Shown here in pieces: positions 11,454 through 22,867 of a stretch of DNA of 64,000 nucleotides (positions within the stretch are counted from its first letter, which is position 1; the number at the start of each line of letters is the position of its first letter). The DNA is taken from contig CM043801.1 in NCBI GenBank assembly GCA_023974075.1, forward strand, positions 18,222,281 through 18,286,280. The letters run 5' to 3'. This DNA is from Chaenocephalus aceratus. Its lineage: Eukaryota > Chordata > Actinopteri > Perciformes > Channichthyidae. The notes below the pieces were generated by a model. That model saw only the letters and a list, made by a program, of their open reading frames with translations. It had not been told where the DNA came from and ran no database searches. Made by a program: the position numbers and the translations under genes.

Positions 11454-11833
11454 TGTCACGCCCTGGCTCAAGGACGGACAAAGGAAGGAGACCACACATG
11501 ATTCATCCAATTGAAGTGCATTTATTTAAAGAAACTAAATTAACTATGAAGTCAGTTAATCAGTTATGTGTGTAGTGTGTGGGTGTGTGAACATGCATCC
11601 AGTATATAAAGAAGAACAAACAAACCAACCAACCAACCAACCAACCAACCAACCAAACCAACCAACCAACCAAGGTCCAGTAGAGCCAAGCCACCCAAGA
11701 GGAGAGAAAGACTGACTGCTCAGGCACCCATACTTGTAGCTGAGCAGTCAACCCAAATCAGGTGTCAGCAATCTCTCCTGATTTGGGGAGTGGCTAACCA
11801 GGGACCTGAGTCTAAGGCCTAGGGGCCGTCACA
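11454..11833 (-). repeat. 5' LTR (right copy) with AACC expansion
   Basis: This 380-bp LTR matches 8384-8717 along its whole length. The main difference is a run of about twelve AACC units at 11621-11672 where the left LTR has only AAACAAACAAACC. Since LTRs are identical at insertion, the tetranucleotide changed afterwards, or was contracted in the other copy. Confidence 0.93.
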
Positions 11834-13117
11834 GGGGGATTTCTGTTACTGTCCATATGCACGCTGTGTAAAGCTGTTTTCAAAAAGGTATAGAGTAAGT
11901 TCTCAGTAACCAAACATTCAGAGAATGCAGGCCATTTATAAATATAATACTACCATTCATACTGCTACTGTATGATTATGTCCCCTTGTCAAGGCCCGCT
12001 GATGTTATGTATGCTTCTATTTATTGCGATTACAATACATTTCTAAAGGGTTATAACACATAGGAGACTCATTTAAGTCAGAACATTAATTAATGAATAC
12101 ATGATACTGTGGCTAGGACCAAAACGAAGTGCTACATCATTGAAATACACAGGCTGGGTTATATAATTACAGAACGTTGCCTCGCCCCTCATGTGCTGTA
12201 CATGTGTGTAAATGAAAACATCTTTGTAACTGTTAAATGACATAAGACAGGCTTGTAAAACAGCTCCACAGTGTCAGATTAAGATTTAGGCTAGAAAATG
12301 AACATTGTCATGACGCTGACAAGGCTCAGGAATACATTCTTCCACTCTTGAGAACAATCTGTTTGTCTGGTTAAATGGGGCAATTCAGCGGCAAGAAAAA
12401 GGATTGACTCATGGCTTCAATTAGCAGCCGCTGCGAATGGATCCCTGTCAGGAGAAGTGAAGAAGACCTGACAAGGTATGAAAATAAATGCATCTTCATA
12501 AACCTCAGTGAGTTTGAATCATTCTCCATCCGGATCAAAAGCTGCTGCTGTGGGACTTAAAATACTTTCACATCCTGGCCACAAGCTTTATATAAAGGCA
12601 GGGTTTGTGATTCATGGTGTTGTTATTATTCAGAACGGCAACACGCTATACTTGTGGTGCAGCAACTCTGTAGATTCCCAAAAGCTCATCATATCTGTTT
12701 ACAATAAACACAATTAAACATACCGTACTGATCCACTACAGGAACAAAAACGTGTGAAAAAATGACATTAACCCTCCTACAAATGCCCTGTCATTGAGGA
12801 ATTTAAATATGGAGAAAGTATTCTTGAAAAAAAGGAAGAAAAGGCATTTGTTTCGCACTGCTAAGGGTGATAAATGGAATTCAGTCTCCGTGACAAACGG
12901 TGAGTACAGACAACTGTTGGATCATCTGTTTTCGTTGTGTGGTATGAAGTTGCCACAGTTTCCTGCACACTGTACTGAAGCATCCTCCACTCTGTGCCAA
13001 AGTGTGTGTGAGAGATAACGTACTAGTGTGAAGATGTGTGTACTGTTGTGTTAAACCTATAAATGTGTGTGGATACTGTACAGTGGATGATTTTTCTGTG
13101 AGATTAGTTTTTCCTAC
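11834..13117. other. Intron 3' of the calsyntenin exon, no gene seen
   Basis: No repeat family or other exon is recognised. The splice donor of the exon at 13118-13240 opens into this stretch on the minus strand. Confidence 0.5.
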
Positions 13118-13240
13118 CAGCATAGGGGACCGGGGCATCCTTGTCTAGAGCGACCAGCGGGGGGTCCAGCAGCACCGTGTCCATGTTCTCCGTGATCACG
13201 CCATGGTACGATGTTTCTATCCAAGGCTTGTGCTTGTTGA
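13118..13240 (-). CDS. clstn2: Calsyntenin exon (clstn2-like), start of first cadherin repeat
   Basis: On the minus strand a pyrimidine-rich acceptor CCTCTCCCACAG precedes, and a GTAGG donor follows, a 123-bp open exon. It enters and leaves in phase 1. It encodes about 41 residues including NKHKPWIETSYHGVITEN and VLLDPPLVALDKDAPVPYAG. This NKHKPW...TEN...VLLDPP...ALDKDAP signature is specific to calsyntenins, type I membrane cadherin-superfamily proteins of postsynaptic membranes and vesicle transport. The segment lies near the mature N-terminus at the beginning of cadherin repeat 1. The ITENMDTVLLDPPLVALDKDAPVP wording fits calsyntenin-2 better than -1 or -3; paralogue choice is from memory. 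CLSTN2 is known for very long introns, which agrees with no other exon in 64 kb. Exon 1 should lie at higher coordinates beyond this window. Confidence 0.88.
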
Positions 13241-13977
13241 CTGTGGGAGAGGAAGAAAACATACATTTCAGTTCACAGCATTATTAGAAGAACTGTTTCA
13301 ATAGAGGCTTCGTTCGTAACTGTAGGTGCTGAGTCACTTTTAAGCGATCTGAGAATGACGAACAAGAAGACACAGAATATAATTTTAAAAAGTGTTTGTG
13401 ATTGATTTTTTTAGGTTTCAACCAGACGACAGGAGGACTCCAAAGTTTGGGGATCTGATTATTGAAGCCTGTAAATAGCCTTACATCTATGATTGTACGA
13501 TGCTTTATTTTCTCCAAAGTTGCAAACAATTCTGAAATGTTCAGAAAGAAATGTGAATGTAAAATCCTTCAACACTAAATACATTGTATAGACTGTACTT
13601 CAGTCAATACCTCTCTGTTGGCCTCGGGTGCATAAAGAACAGCAGTCTCCTCTCTATGGCTACACTGCCTGTTGTGCTCGTCACAGACTAGGACTCAACA
13701 AGGTCTTGCAGCAAGCTTTAAAACTTATAATACCTTGATCTAGTTTGGAAAACAGCAGCAGGCAAGGAAATCATAAATAATCCCTAAACACACATATTCT
13801 TGGTGAGAAATGTGAGCTGTGAGATGAATCCAATACTTAAAGAAACCACATCAAAACTTGTGTTGAGCTTAGGCAGGAAGATTGTATGTAAAAAGTCAAT
13901 CATCCTTTTTCCGCAGTGCATTCTTTTCCTCACTAGTGCTACAACGTGGATCCAACCAGCATGAGATTGAAAGGTCA
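13241..13977. other. Intron 5' of the calsyntenin exon, no gene seen
   Basis: The acceptor and its pyrimidine tract lie at the left edge. Nothing else is recognised. Confidence 0.5.
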
Positions 13978-15191
13978 CAGGGCTCGATAGTAACGGCTGC
14001 CAGGTTGCCATTGGCAACCTTCAGAAAAATGTCAACCGCTTCTTGGCCTTTGGTTGCCATCAGTGGCAACCCGTTTTTAACATAAAGAAATAAGGACAGC
14101 AAACAGCTAATTGAGCACCCCAAAATAGATAAATGTTAAATATTTGTTGTATTAAGAGTGATATTTAATTATTGTTGTGACCTGATACTTAAGTTGCACG
14201 TGCATTGGTGTGATTACGGAGCCAGAAAACGGTGCGCGGTGTGCCGTGTGTTTGTTTTACAAAAAATGGCGACGCAAATTAAGTTGTGTGACTGTGGGGT
14301 AAAAAGTTCGGCCAACCGTCAACATCTCAAACGAATGTTCAAAGTGATTCAACTGAGGTCTCCCTTGAAAAAGAGATCTATGATCTCAATGGGACCAATC
14401 TGGTTAAATAAGGTTTGAAATTAAATGAAATGAAACTGATAAAGCGCAAGATGAACTCGAACGAAAAGCAAAGAGGAAATGTGTAAAGTATTGGGAGGCG
14501 AAATATGTACATTCTGCTCCGGTAAAAGTTCCTTCAAAATAAGAGTCCCGATCTTATTACTACCAAAATAAAAGTGCAAAACGAACCTTTACCATAGGAA
14601 AATATTGGCATACAAATATAATCACTTCTATAAAAAGGCAACACATTTTAAATATAGTTAGACATATAAAAGGTCATTTACTGCATTAATAATTAATATC
14701 TAATTCTTAACTGTGAATGGTTTTAATGTATTTAACATTAGAAATGTATTAGTATGGCCAATCCAAGACTTCAACGCTGAAGGGCCAGTGGATCTATGGT
14801 GGGGGTCAGCACAAAGGTCAAGGAACCCACATTTGAAAGGGAGACAACGGATGACCAAGAAACTAGTGACTTGCTCAATTCATTTGTGAGGGATCTGTGA
14901 AGAACATGACAACAGCTGCACTACTGGTATTTAGTATACCAGCAATTGAGGGTGGACAAGTTTACTACCACTTACATTTCAAATAATTGTGTTAATTACT
15001 TATTGTAAAGCATTTGAACATTCTTTTGTGTCACATTTTCATTATTAAGTTGATGTAGAACTGTATAGTATCTTAATTATTTAAAATATAAGGTGACTAA
15101 AAATGGCAACCATATTTTCAGTTTTGGCAACCAAAAGCTGATGCCTGGTGCCAGCCTGGCAACCACTTTTAAAAGATAGCGTTGAGCCCTG
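13978..15191 (+). mobile_element. hAT-like DNA transposon, deleted
   Basis: The ends are CAGGGCTCGA on the left and TTGAGCCCTG on the right, short inverted repeats in the style of hAT elements. GTTGCCA-type subterminal motifs recur near both ends. The flanks share GGTCA (…AAAGGTCA before, GGTCAGGA after), a partly eroded duplication. A short reading frame starts at 14266 (MATQIKLCDCG) and is broken by the LINE tail at 14357. I could not match it to a catalytic transposase domain. Confidence 0.72.
14357..14433 (+). mobile_element. 77-bp LINE 3' tail with target duplication
   Basis: The sequence GGTCTCCCTTGAAAAAGAGA, followed by a GAAATGAAATGAAA tail, is the 3' end of the same LINE family as 20310-29783. 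AACTGA flanks it on both sides (14351-14356 and 14434-14439). It is an extreme 5' truncation inserted into the hAT element. Confidence 0.85.
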
Positions 15192-16622
15192 GGTCAGGAG
15201 GATGAGCTGGAGATTAACACAGATCACCATCAGTTTGTCACACTGTGAATACAACTTCCTACACTTCATTTTTTTTCTCCCCCCCCCCCCCCCCCCCCCC
15301 CCTCCTAGCGTAGAGAAGTCACTCTCTGCAGGGAACTGGGATGTCAACTTGACCTTTCGATCCACTGAAGAGGAACGCTTTGTCTCATGCCATGAGCAGA
15401 TGACATGTCTATGGCAGAGATTTAAAATGCATCAAACTGTTCCTCAAACCTTCACAGCTTTTCATCTGTATGGACACATTTCAGTTTCTCCTACTATTTC
15501 ATTTGCTCCCCGCTTGTCACCATGCTGAGTTGAGAAAGCAGGGTCAAAGTGAAATGAATAAATAGTAAACTTGTTTCCAAAAAGAAAAACACGTTTTGTA
15601 AAGGAATGAGAAACGTTGTGAATGAAATCAATTACATACACTTGGGAAGTTGTGTTAGTTGGAAATAAGCCCATTTTCATTGGTTTTATTACAAAAAGGA
15701 TGATGTGCAATATACTAACAATTTACACTTCTGCTCTCCGCCTGCTGAGACAAAGTAGATGTTAGAGAGGGAGAGGGAGCCACAAGGGAAGACATTATTC
15801 ATACTGGAGTCTCATCTCGTGCTCATGCAGGAAACAGAAAGCACTGCAGCAGGATCTGCTCTGAGAGGGAACAGACGTTTGTCTTTGAGCTGCCGTTTAT
15901 GCATCTTCACACCTGGAGTATTTAATTCGTAACGGAGGAAAGGCAGTGCATTAAACACACTAATACTCACTTTTCTGGTGAATTGTAGCTACACCTTCAT
16001 TATTATACAGTTATTGCAGCTTTCTTTGGATTTACTCTTCTGTGTTGGCAAGAATTTCCACTCAAAATCAGACGTGAAATGAACTGAAACAATCTCATAA
16101 AGAGACTCTTCAAAACCAACACCATATTAGACTGCAGCGCTGAGGTGACTATAAAACAGGCTATAAAATGGAGATTATTTAACTGAGTCTTCATTTCTCT
16201 GTGCCCGCACTTGCCAGAGTAAATATGTTAGTACATCATGTTCACATAGCATTTCATTTACATTTAAAGATATCTTCAGTAAGCCTAATGGCAGCCAACA
16301 GCTAGTGCAGTTTACTCATGGATGGCAGGTTCAATTTCTGGCTCAAGGTCTTACATTTATCCCAAACAAATAGGGTGCAAGGCTGTGACTGTTTAAAGGT
16401 CACAAGGCTGTGAGGTACTGAACTGCTTTCACAACTGTTGTATGGATTGCTATGCAATTTGAAACTAGCATGAACTTGTTAGAAGGATCTGAAAATGTTA
16501 ATCTATCAGTATAATTATGCATTCATCAGCTTAAAGTTCAATTTCACTTTTCCATCACCTCAAAGTACTTTGCCTTTAGTGTTATTTAACATACAAACAT
16601 ACAAACTAAGGTGGTTTGGCAT
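15192..16622. other. Intronic DNA with a 24-base C run
   Basis: A homopolymer of about 24 C residues lies at 15279-15302 after a T run. The rest shows no gene or recognised repeat. Nothing in the flanks suggests coding use. Confidence 0.5.
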
Positions 16623-18441
16623 GTTTGGAGCAGCGGCGTAGCTGTGTGTGGGCCCGGGTGGGCCTGGGCCCACACACATGCACGTCTGGCCCACCCACAG
16701 CCAATCAGCGCTTCATAGCGCAGAGCCGGGAAGCCCAGAAGGAAATGCCACAAACTGCAGTTCATCTAGTGGCCGACAGGGGATGGATGCAAAAAGGAAC
16801 AATTCCCATAGACCCCCATGTTAAAATGCCCAACTTTACAGCAGAAATAAACATGTTTCTAGCCTGGATCCAATACAACTTATTCTGGATATAGTTAGAT
16901 TCCACCTTCATGACAATGGAATAGGGAGTGCATTTTTTTACCGTGAGTTTTTATAGTAAATAAAGTAACTTTTGCCGTGAGTGAATGAGGTCTGCAGTTT
17001 AGCGTGTACACATTTGCTGAATATTAAAACACTCAGTGTGTGCCCACTGTGCGACTGTCAAGGATAAACAACCTGTGCCCCCGATATATGTTGTATGTAT
17101 TATTGCTACACAAACATTACATTGTAGTTTAAGTGTCGCCAACTCCGTAGGTGAGACACGGCAGGCAAAAACATCGTTTTTCAAGTACTGGTAAATTTTG
17201 AGATTTTGTGCTATTTTGATTCTATAACATGTTTTCTTTCAGGCTTTTGGAAGGAAAACGTACAAAATACACATTTAAGTGTTTATTTTACTATAGTTTG
17301 TCTATTTGCGTCTGTAGATTTCTCCTAAATTCACCAAAAGTTAGCATTCTAACGTAACATAAAGTACCGCGACCGCTGTGTGTACCACGTCAACAGAGAT
17401 ATCGTTGGAAAGCTGTATCTCTCCTGCACGATCTCATCAGATCCAAATATGGTCATTTCCTTTGTATCAGCAACCAATCGTGAAAGCACAAAGGGGTCTT
17501 TAAACCAAGAAACGAAATCTCATTGGCTGGTGTCAATTTCTGACAACGTGATTCGTTCAGATGCGTCACGTGGTGTGCTAAAACACTTCCTGGTTAGCTT
17601 TCCGCTAGAAATTGAAATCTCAAAATGGCAAAAGAACGGCGAAAAAAACGTTCACAGAGAAGACGACAACAATTGTCACTTGCACGAAGCAAGGTATACA
17701 AAAAACAAATGACCCCGAACATGAAATACCTTCACGGAGTGCGTCGATGTGCAAGCTATCATCCAAAGAACAGGAGGGTTTAGCTAGCGCCTCACTGCAA
17801 TCTTTAAAGGTCGTTTTTCTCCAAATGAGTTTTTTTCTCCTACTCTGAGTTCGAAATTTCAACTTCAGTAGCACGTGCATACACCAAACCTTCCAGTTAT
17901 ATTCCTATCAATATTATGAAGGCTTTTACAGAAGGGTTTGTTCATATATAATTCATAGCCTGAATTATACAACATTGTATACCTAAACACATGGAGAAAA
18001 TTGATATTTTAGGGCTGTTGACAGTATTTCTGATTTATGGAGTGATAAAAAGAGATATCCAATATCCCTTCTGTAAAAGCCTTAGATACTAATATGACTA
18101 CAAAATGAAACACGAATTTTGAACCTGGCTTTATCCAAAGTTCAGATTTCGATTCCTGAAATGTGTTAAAATATGTGCATATTTAATGAGATAATGGATA
18201 ATTTGCATATTTAAACAAGCTATTTCAGAAAACTTGTCATACAAAAAACAATTGCCTTATTGTAAGTAATTAACTGGAGATATTTCTAGCTGATACCTTT
18301 AAGTTACAAAAATTACCCTATTCACCTGGGGTGTCTCGCCTTAAGAGATCTCTCCCCCGTCTGTGTGCGAGGGGACGGGGCAGTTTACACACACGCAGCT
18401 GCTACATGCAGCAACAGACACACACGGCGGAGAGAACGCGC

Positions 18442-18576
18442 TCCAAGGTGTGGTTAAACTATAGCCGTGTCGATGTGGACAATACTCGTTACCAAAAGTG
18501 GAATAAGAGTTTAGCATGTAAGGGTGGTAACACGAGCAATTTGTCTAAACATTTATCAAAAGTGCTCCACATTCAG
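18442..18576 (+). pseudogene. BED-type zinc finger relic of a hAT transposase
   Basis: The frame reads RSKVWLNYSRVDVDN...KGGNTSNLSKHLSKVLH. The aromatic start (KVW..Y), GGNTSNL and the H...H end are the BED finger pattern. The two expected Cys are lost (QKWNKSLAC). BED fingers form the N-terminal DNA-binding part of many hAT transposases. No catalytic domain follows, so this is a deletion remnant. Confidence 0.78.
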
Positions 18577-18954
18577 ACGGAGGAATGCACCGGGTTCGAC
18601 TGTCTTTCTAGTAGCTCTGTAGCCCCATCCACGAGTAACATTTCCACGTCAGGTATGTTATGTATGCTAGCAGCAACACACCGAGTTAACTACATTATAC
18701 AAACATGGGTTATGATTAGAGGTAACTGAGTTATTTATTTTGCCAAAGTTTCAGCTATTCTGTTTACAGTTCTGTCATCAGATTATTTACACGATTTGTT
18801 AAAACATTGTTGTTTCTTTTGATGTGAAATATTATGTATTTAATTTAAATAAAAAGCAATGTTAGTTTTGTTGACAATTTGTTTAGTTAGTTTACCTTGT
18901 TTTTTTCTCCAAAAGAACCGATAAAAGTAATGTTAAAGGACCAGATCGATAAGA

Positions 18955-19935
18955 CATAGACATAGACATACTTTATTGTCATTTCAACAAGACACAGAGT
19001 GTACTATTAAACGAAATTGCGTTGTCCTGGCTTACAGAAACAGGACAATATAAAAACTTGCTAAAATTGTACATATAAATAAATAATAGTGACGTGGTGC
19101 TGATAAAATTAAAGACAACATGTGCGTTTAAAATATAAAGACTTACTATACATATAAATAAAATAGACATACTATATAACAAATATGTGCCCTTGACACA
19201 GCGTAATGTAATCTTTATGTTACTGGTCGACTTGCTGTTCAGCAGTCTGATGGCTTGGGGGAAAAAGCTATTGCAGAATCTGGCTGTTTTGCTCTTAATG
19301 CTGTGGAACCTCTTGCCGGAGGGCAGCAGGGAGAACAGAGCATGGTGAGGATGAGTGGGGTCTTTAAAAATGTTCTGGGCTTTTGTCAGGCAGCGTTTCT
19401 GAGTGGTGTCTCTGATGGGAGGGAGAGAAACTCCGATGATCTTCTCTGCTGTCCTGACCACTCTCTGCAGAGACTTCCAGTCTTTGGCAGTCTCTCGACC
19501 AGATGGAGATGCCGCTGGTCAGCACGCTCTCTATGGCTCCTCTGTAGAACGTGGTGAGGATGGGAGGGGGGAGCAGTGCTCTTCTTAACCCGCACAGGAA
19601 GTGTAGGCGCTGCTGTGCCTTCTTAAATAGTGATGTAGTGTGAGTGGACCAGGTCAGACTGCTTGTGATATGCACCCCAGGAACTTGGTGCTGTCTGTAG
19701 TCTTCACTGCTGTGCCGTTGATGTGGAGTGGTGGGTGACAGTGCTTTTTGTTCCTGAAGCCGACAATGATCTCTTTTGTTTTATCGACATTCAGGATCAG
19801 GTTGTTGGTGTTACACCAGTCTGTCAGATGTTTCACCTCCTCCCTGTAGGCCTGTTCGTTGTTGTCCCTGATGAGTCCCACCACTGTTGTATCGTCCGCA
19901 TACTTTATGATGTGGTTGGTACTGAACCAGGAGCA
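18955..19935 (-). pseudogene. LINE reverse transcriptase C-terminal fragment
   Basis: On the minus strand, pieces of one protein occur in two or three frames. The first is VGLIRDNNEQAYREEV through LNVDKTKEIIVGF (about 19680-19890). Next is SLTWSTHTTSLFKKAQQRL (about 19600-19660). Last is FSLLPSGKRFHSIKSKTARF and QAIRLLNS (about 19245-19350). This is the post-YADD thumb and C-terminal part of a fish non-LTR reverse transcriptase. The 3' end, at the left, finishes in AATAAAGTATGTCTATGTCTATG, a typical short tandem LINE tail. It is 5'-truncated and inserted in the hAT-like element at 16631-20201. Confidence 0.85.
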
Positions 19936-20240
19936 TAAGCATAAGCGCTATCAATAAAAGTAGTAGTACCGTTAAAGCCTTAACGATACCCATCCCTATG
20001 TGGATGTCAGTTTTACACACATTCTGAGGCCGCCGTGCCTATGTTTTTTGTTTTCACTGCTAATTTATGCGTATGTTCTATTAGTGCATTTTAAAATCAT
20101 TAATGAAGTTTCAGCTCAGACCCCACGCTTAATATGTCTCCCCCTGGCCCACCTACATTTCTCCAGGCCCACCCACACAATAATTCCTGGCTACGCCACT
20201 GGTTTGGAGGCAGTCGCAATTTCTACAGGCTCGCACTTAC

Positions 20241-20306
20241 CTGTTAGCATCTGGCATCTGTTAGCATCTAGCATCTGTTAGCATCTAGCATCTGTTAGCA
20301 TCTAGC
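20241..20306 (+). repeat. 17-bp tandem repeat
   Basis: Four copies of about CTGTTAGCATCTAGCAT lie side by side just before the LINE 5' region. Whether they belong to the LINE or the older flank cannot be told here. Confidence 0.9.
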
Positions 20307-20360
20307 TCTCCTGCTTACAAACTTTTAGCCATCCCTGCTTATACAAGTAGTAGTTTTAGT

Positions 20361-20760
20361 TGTCTGCGATCTGCAGAGGCCTACTCCCACCTGTCGAGTA
20401 CGGCTGTACTGAGGTGTTTTTCCTCCGGAGACTTCGTGAAGAGACGGAGCGGCTCCACCTGTTGCTGCATGCGATCTGCGAAGGCCTGCTCCCACCTGTA
20501 GAATACGGCTGTACTGGAGAGGTTTTTACCCCGGAGTCATCACGGAGAGACGGAGTGGATCCACGCTTCGGGCTTGGCCTGCTTCCACCGGGCGTGTGCT
20601 GCTGTGCGGAGGAGGATTTTACCACCGCTGGGGCCTACTTTCCACCTGTCCTGGTTCTGCTGTTGCAGAACCCCGGGAATACCACGGAGGGACCGGAGCG
20701 CTTCCACGCTGCTGTTTTCGCCTGTCCTTTGCTGCTGTGCTGATTTTGCTCCAGGAACAT
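20361..20760 (+). repeat. LINE 5' region with ~108-bp degenerate monomers
   Basis: Two clear copies (20361-20468 and 20469-20577) share GCGATCTGC, CCACCTGT and ACGGCTGTACT in the same order. A more diverged third follows. It is GC-richer than the surroundings. Tandem 5' monomers with promoter activity are known for some LINEs; that role here is inference. Confidence 0.7.
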
Positions 20761-21771
20761 CGCGGATACTGTGTGCTGGTCTGGGAAAATGGCCCATATC
20801 GGGATTCTGCTGTGCCTGTTAACTGTTTTGGACTATGAGAAGATCTCTAGTCCAGTGGTTCCCAAACTTTTTGTGCCCAAGGCACAAGTAAAAATCTCAA
20901 GGCACACCTATTGTGCAAAATAGCCCAGATAACACGTGTTATCACTCATATCATGTAAAATGTCTGTAAATGTGCATAATTATTTACTAATGCCAAATAA
21001 AATGTGACAAAGACAACTATATTACTCATGAAATATTTCAGAAATTAATTTGAAAATTTATCAAATTAGGCTTCATCAAAGCAGCAACACACTCATTTAA
21101 ACCAGACAGGTCACAACATAAAAAATGAGAATTCAGCACAGAGAACTGTCAATGCAAGGAAGCTGCATTGTCCATGGTCCTGAACCAGTGGCGTAGCCAC
21201 CATAGGGCCAGGGTGGGCCCAGGCCCACCCAGTTTACTCATTGGCCCACCCTGAGAAAGCTTTGGTGTAATTAAAAAAATGTTTTATTTTATTATTTATT
21301 TTATTATTGTATTATTATTATAAAAAAATGTATTCACCCATTGAGAATATCCAAGAATTCAAAGTGAAATTCAAGTGAACAAATATCGAGTTTAATTAAT
21401 GTTGTATGTGTTTTGTCCGAACTCATTTACGGTAAAAACTGATTGTTGGTTCCGGCGCGCGCCATAATAACGTGAGAGAGGCAGAGAGCTGCCTGCAAAA
21501 TAAATGATGGCTCAAAGTTCACTAATGAACTTTGGTTTTAAAAAAAAAAGCCAGACTCCAAGAAGAGCCCCCACTGCCCTCATCAGCGATCTATACGATC
21601 ATTTTCTGATAACGATTAAATAGCCCCGCCTCCCTCTCCCCACCTCTCCTGCTGCTGGGCTGTCAGAAGAAACATTTTTTTAACGGAAACCGCACAGTTC
21701 CCTCGTCCCTTGGAAGAGGCGGAGAGGTGGGTGTTTTTCATCTGCTGGTGGACAGTCCGGAGAGATATACA

Positions 21772-22859
21772 CAGGGTTGGGTTGTAACGGAATACATGTA
21801 ACGGCGTTACGTAATCAGAATACAAAAATCAAGTAACTGTATTCATCTCGCGTTACATTTGAAAAACGAGTAATCTGATTACAGTTACTTTCGTAAACCT
21901 GAAGTGAATACATTTTGGATTACTTATTGGAATTATTGGTGGAAAGATTTCCTCACAACATTTAATATTCATTATTAGAGGTACAGCCGAATCATCACAG
22001 CGCACAAACACTTCATTTTTACCGCCGCAGATGGACCAACAAAGGGAGCGTTTGAAAAAAAGGGGCGGGTCCGCTCAGTGAAACAATAACAACGAAACAT
22101 GGAGGAACAAAAGTCTGCGTTTAAGTCGTGTGTGTGTAGAGGTGTGTGGTTAAAACACATCAGCCTGCGGTCGCTCTTTAGCCTATGATTCTGAAGGTAA
22201 ACACAGCGAAGGCGGTGCGTGAAAGGCACTGCACGCTCGTCTTCTCAGAGGCTGCCTGCCTCCTGGTGCTGCAGAGATGTCATGAAGTGAAGGAGGTTTT
22301 CCTTCTATAAAACAACTGTGGCAGCAGATACTGTGAGTGTCACGGACATGAATTCATAGATCAAGGCAGACTGGTGCACAGAGTCTCCTGTTTTGCCGAT
22401 CCGGTGCTTAAACAAATATAGCTCTACACCCCTGGCCGACATGTCCTTAAAATGAAGTCCGAGTTCGACATTTTAATTAATGTCCTGCCAACACTGGCAG
22501 GACAGAAGGCGACACGCCCGTTCTAAGCCGTGTCCCTCACTCCTCACATCCCAAGCTGCATCCCCAAAAAGTGTATTATGTTGTTACATCGTTTCAGATG
22601 TGATGTTTCAGTTGTGCTCTTGATAAGCCATTAAACAGTAAAAACACGTCCAGTTTCCTTTTGCTTTTTGTGTCTCCTGTTCACCAAAACATACCCATCT
22701 GTGATGGAAAAAGAAAGTAATCCAAAAGTAATCTAAAAGTAATCTGATTACGTTACTTTTTTAAGACACGTAACTGTAACTGTATTCGGATTACCTTCAG
22801 AGCCATGTAATCAGTATTCAGTAACTGATTACATTTACAAAGTAACCCTCCCAACCCTG
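21772..22859 (+). mobile_element. hAT-like MITE C1
   Basis: The termini CAGGGTTGGG and CCCAACCCTG are inverted. Subterminal regions are packed with GTAATCTGATTAC and GTTACG-type palindromic motifs. The duplication GATATACA is present at 21764-21771 and 22860-22867. No coding capacity is seen. Confidence 0.92.
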
Positions 22860-22867
22860 GATATACA

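Larger units (their letters stand above)
8384..11833 (-). mobile_element. Non-autonomous LTR retrotransposon carrying a ZRANB2 fragment
   Basis: This 3.45-kb element runs right to left. Two LTRs begin TGTCACGCCC and end TCACA in plus-strand reading. Inside, next to the right LTR, is a primer-binding site matching tRNA-Pro. Next to the left LTR is a polypurine tract. These two signals fix the minus orientation. On the minus strand the internal 2.7 kb encodes gag (with a SCAN-like region and a CCHC knuckle), a retropepsin-type protease, and then a fragment of host ZRANB2. There is no trace of reverse transcriptase, RNase H or integrase, so mobilisation would need enzymes in trans. The LTRs differ by only about ten scattered changes plus an AACC expansion, so insertion is fairly recent. 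No clear target-site duplication is visible (GCCAT against GGGGG). Confidence 0.9.
16631..20201 (+). mobile_element. hAT-like element, CAGTGGCGTAGC family
   Basis: The left end CAGCGGCGTAGC and right end GCTACGCCACTG are inverted repeats, followed inward by GGGTGGGCC-type subterminal motifs. A perfect 8-bp duplication GTTTGGAG flanks it at 16623-16630 and 20202-20209, the hAT target length. Inside are a BED-finger relic at 18442-18576 and a minus-strand LINE fragment at 18955-19935 inserted later. Subterminal DNA at 16740-17000 resembles a widespread fish repeat. A relative with the same termini lies at 21186-23778. Confidence 0.88.

Noticed and set aside
8384..11833. Target-site duplication for the ZRANB2-carrying element
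   Set aside because: The five bases before (GCCAT) and after (GGGGG) do not match. One flank may have been rearranged or mutated.
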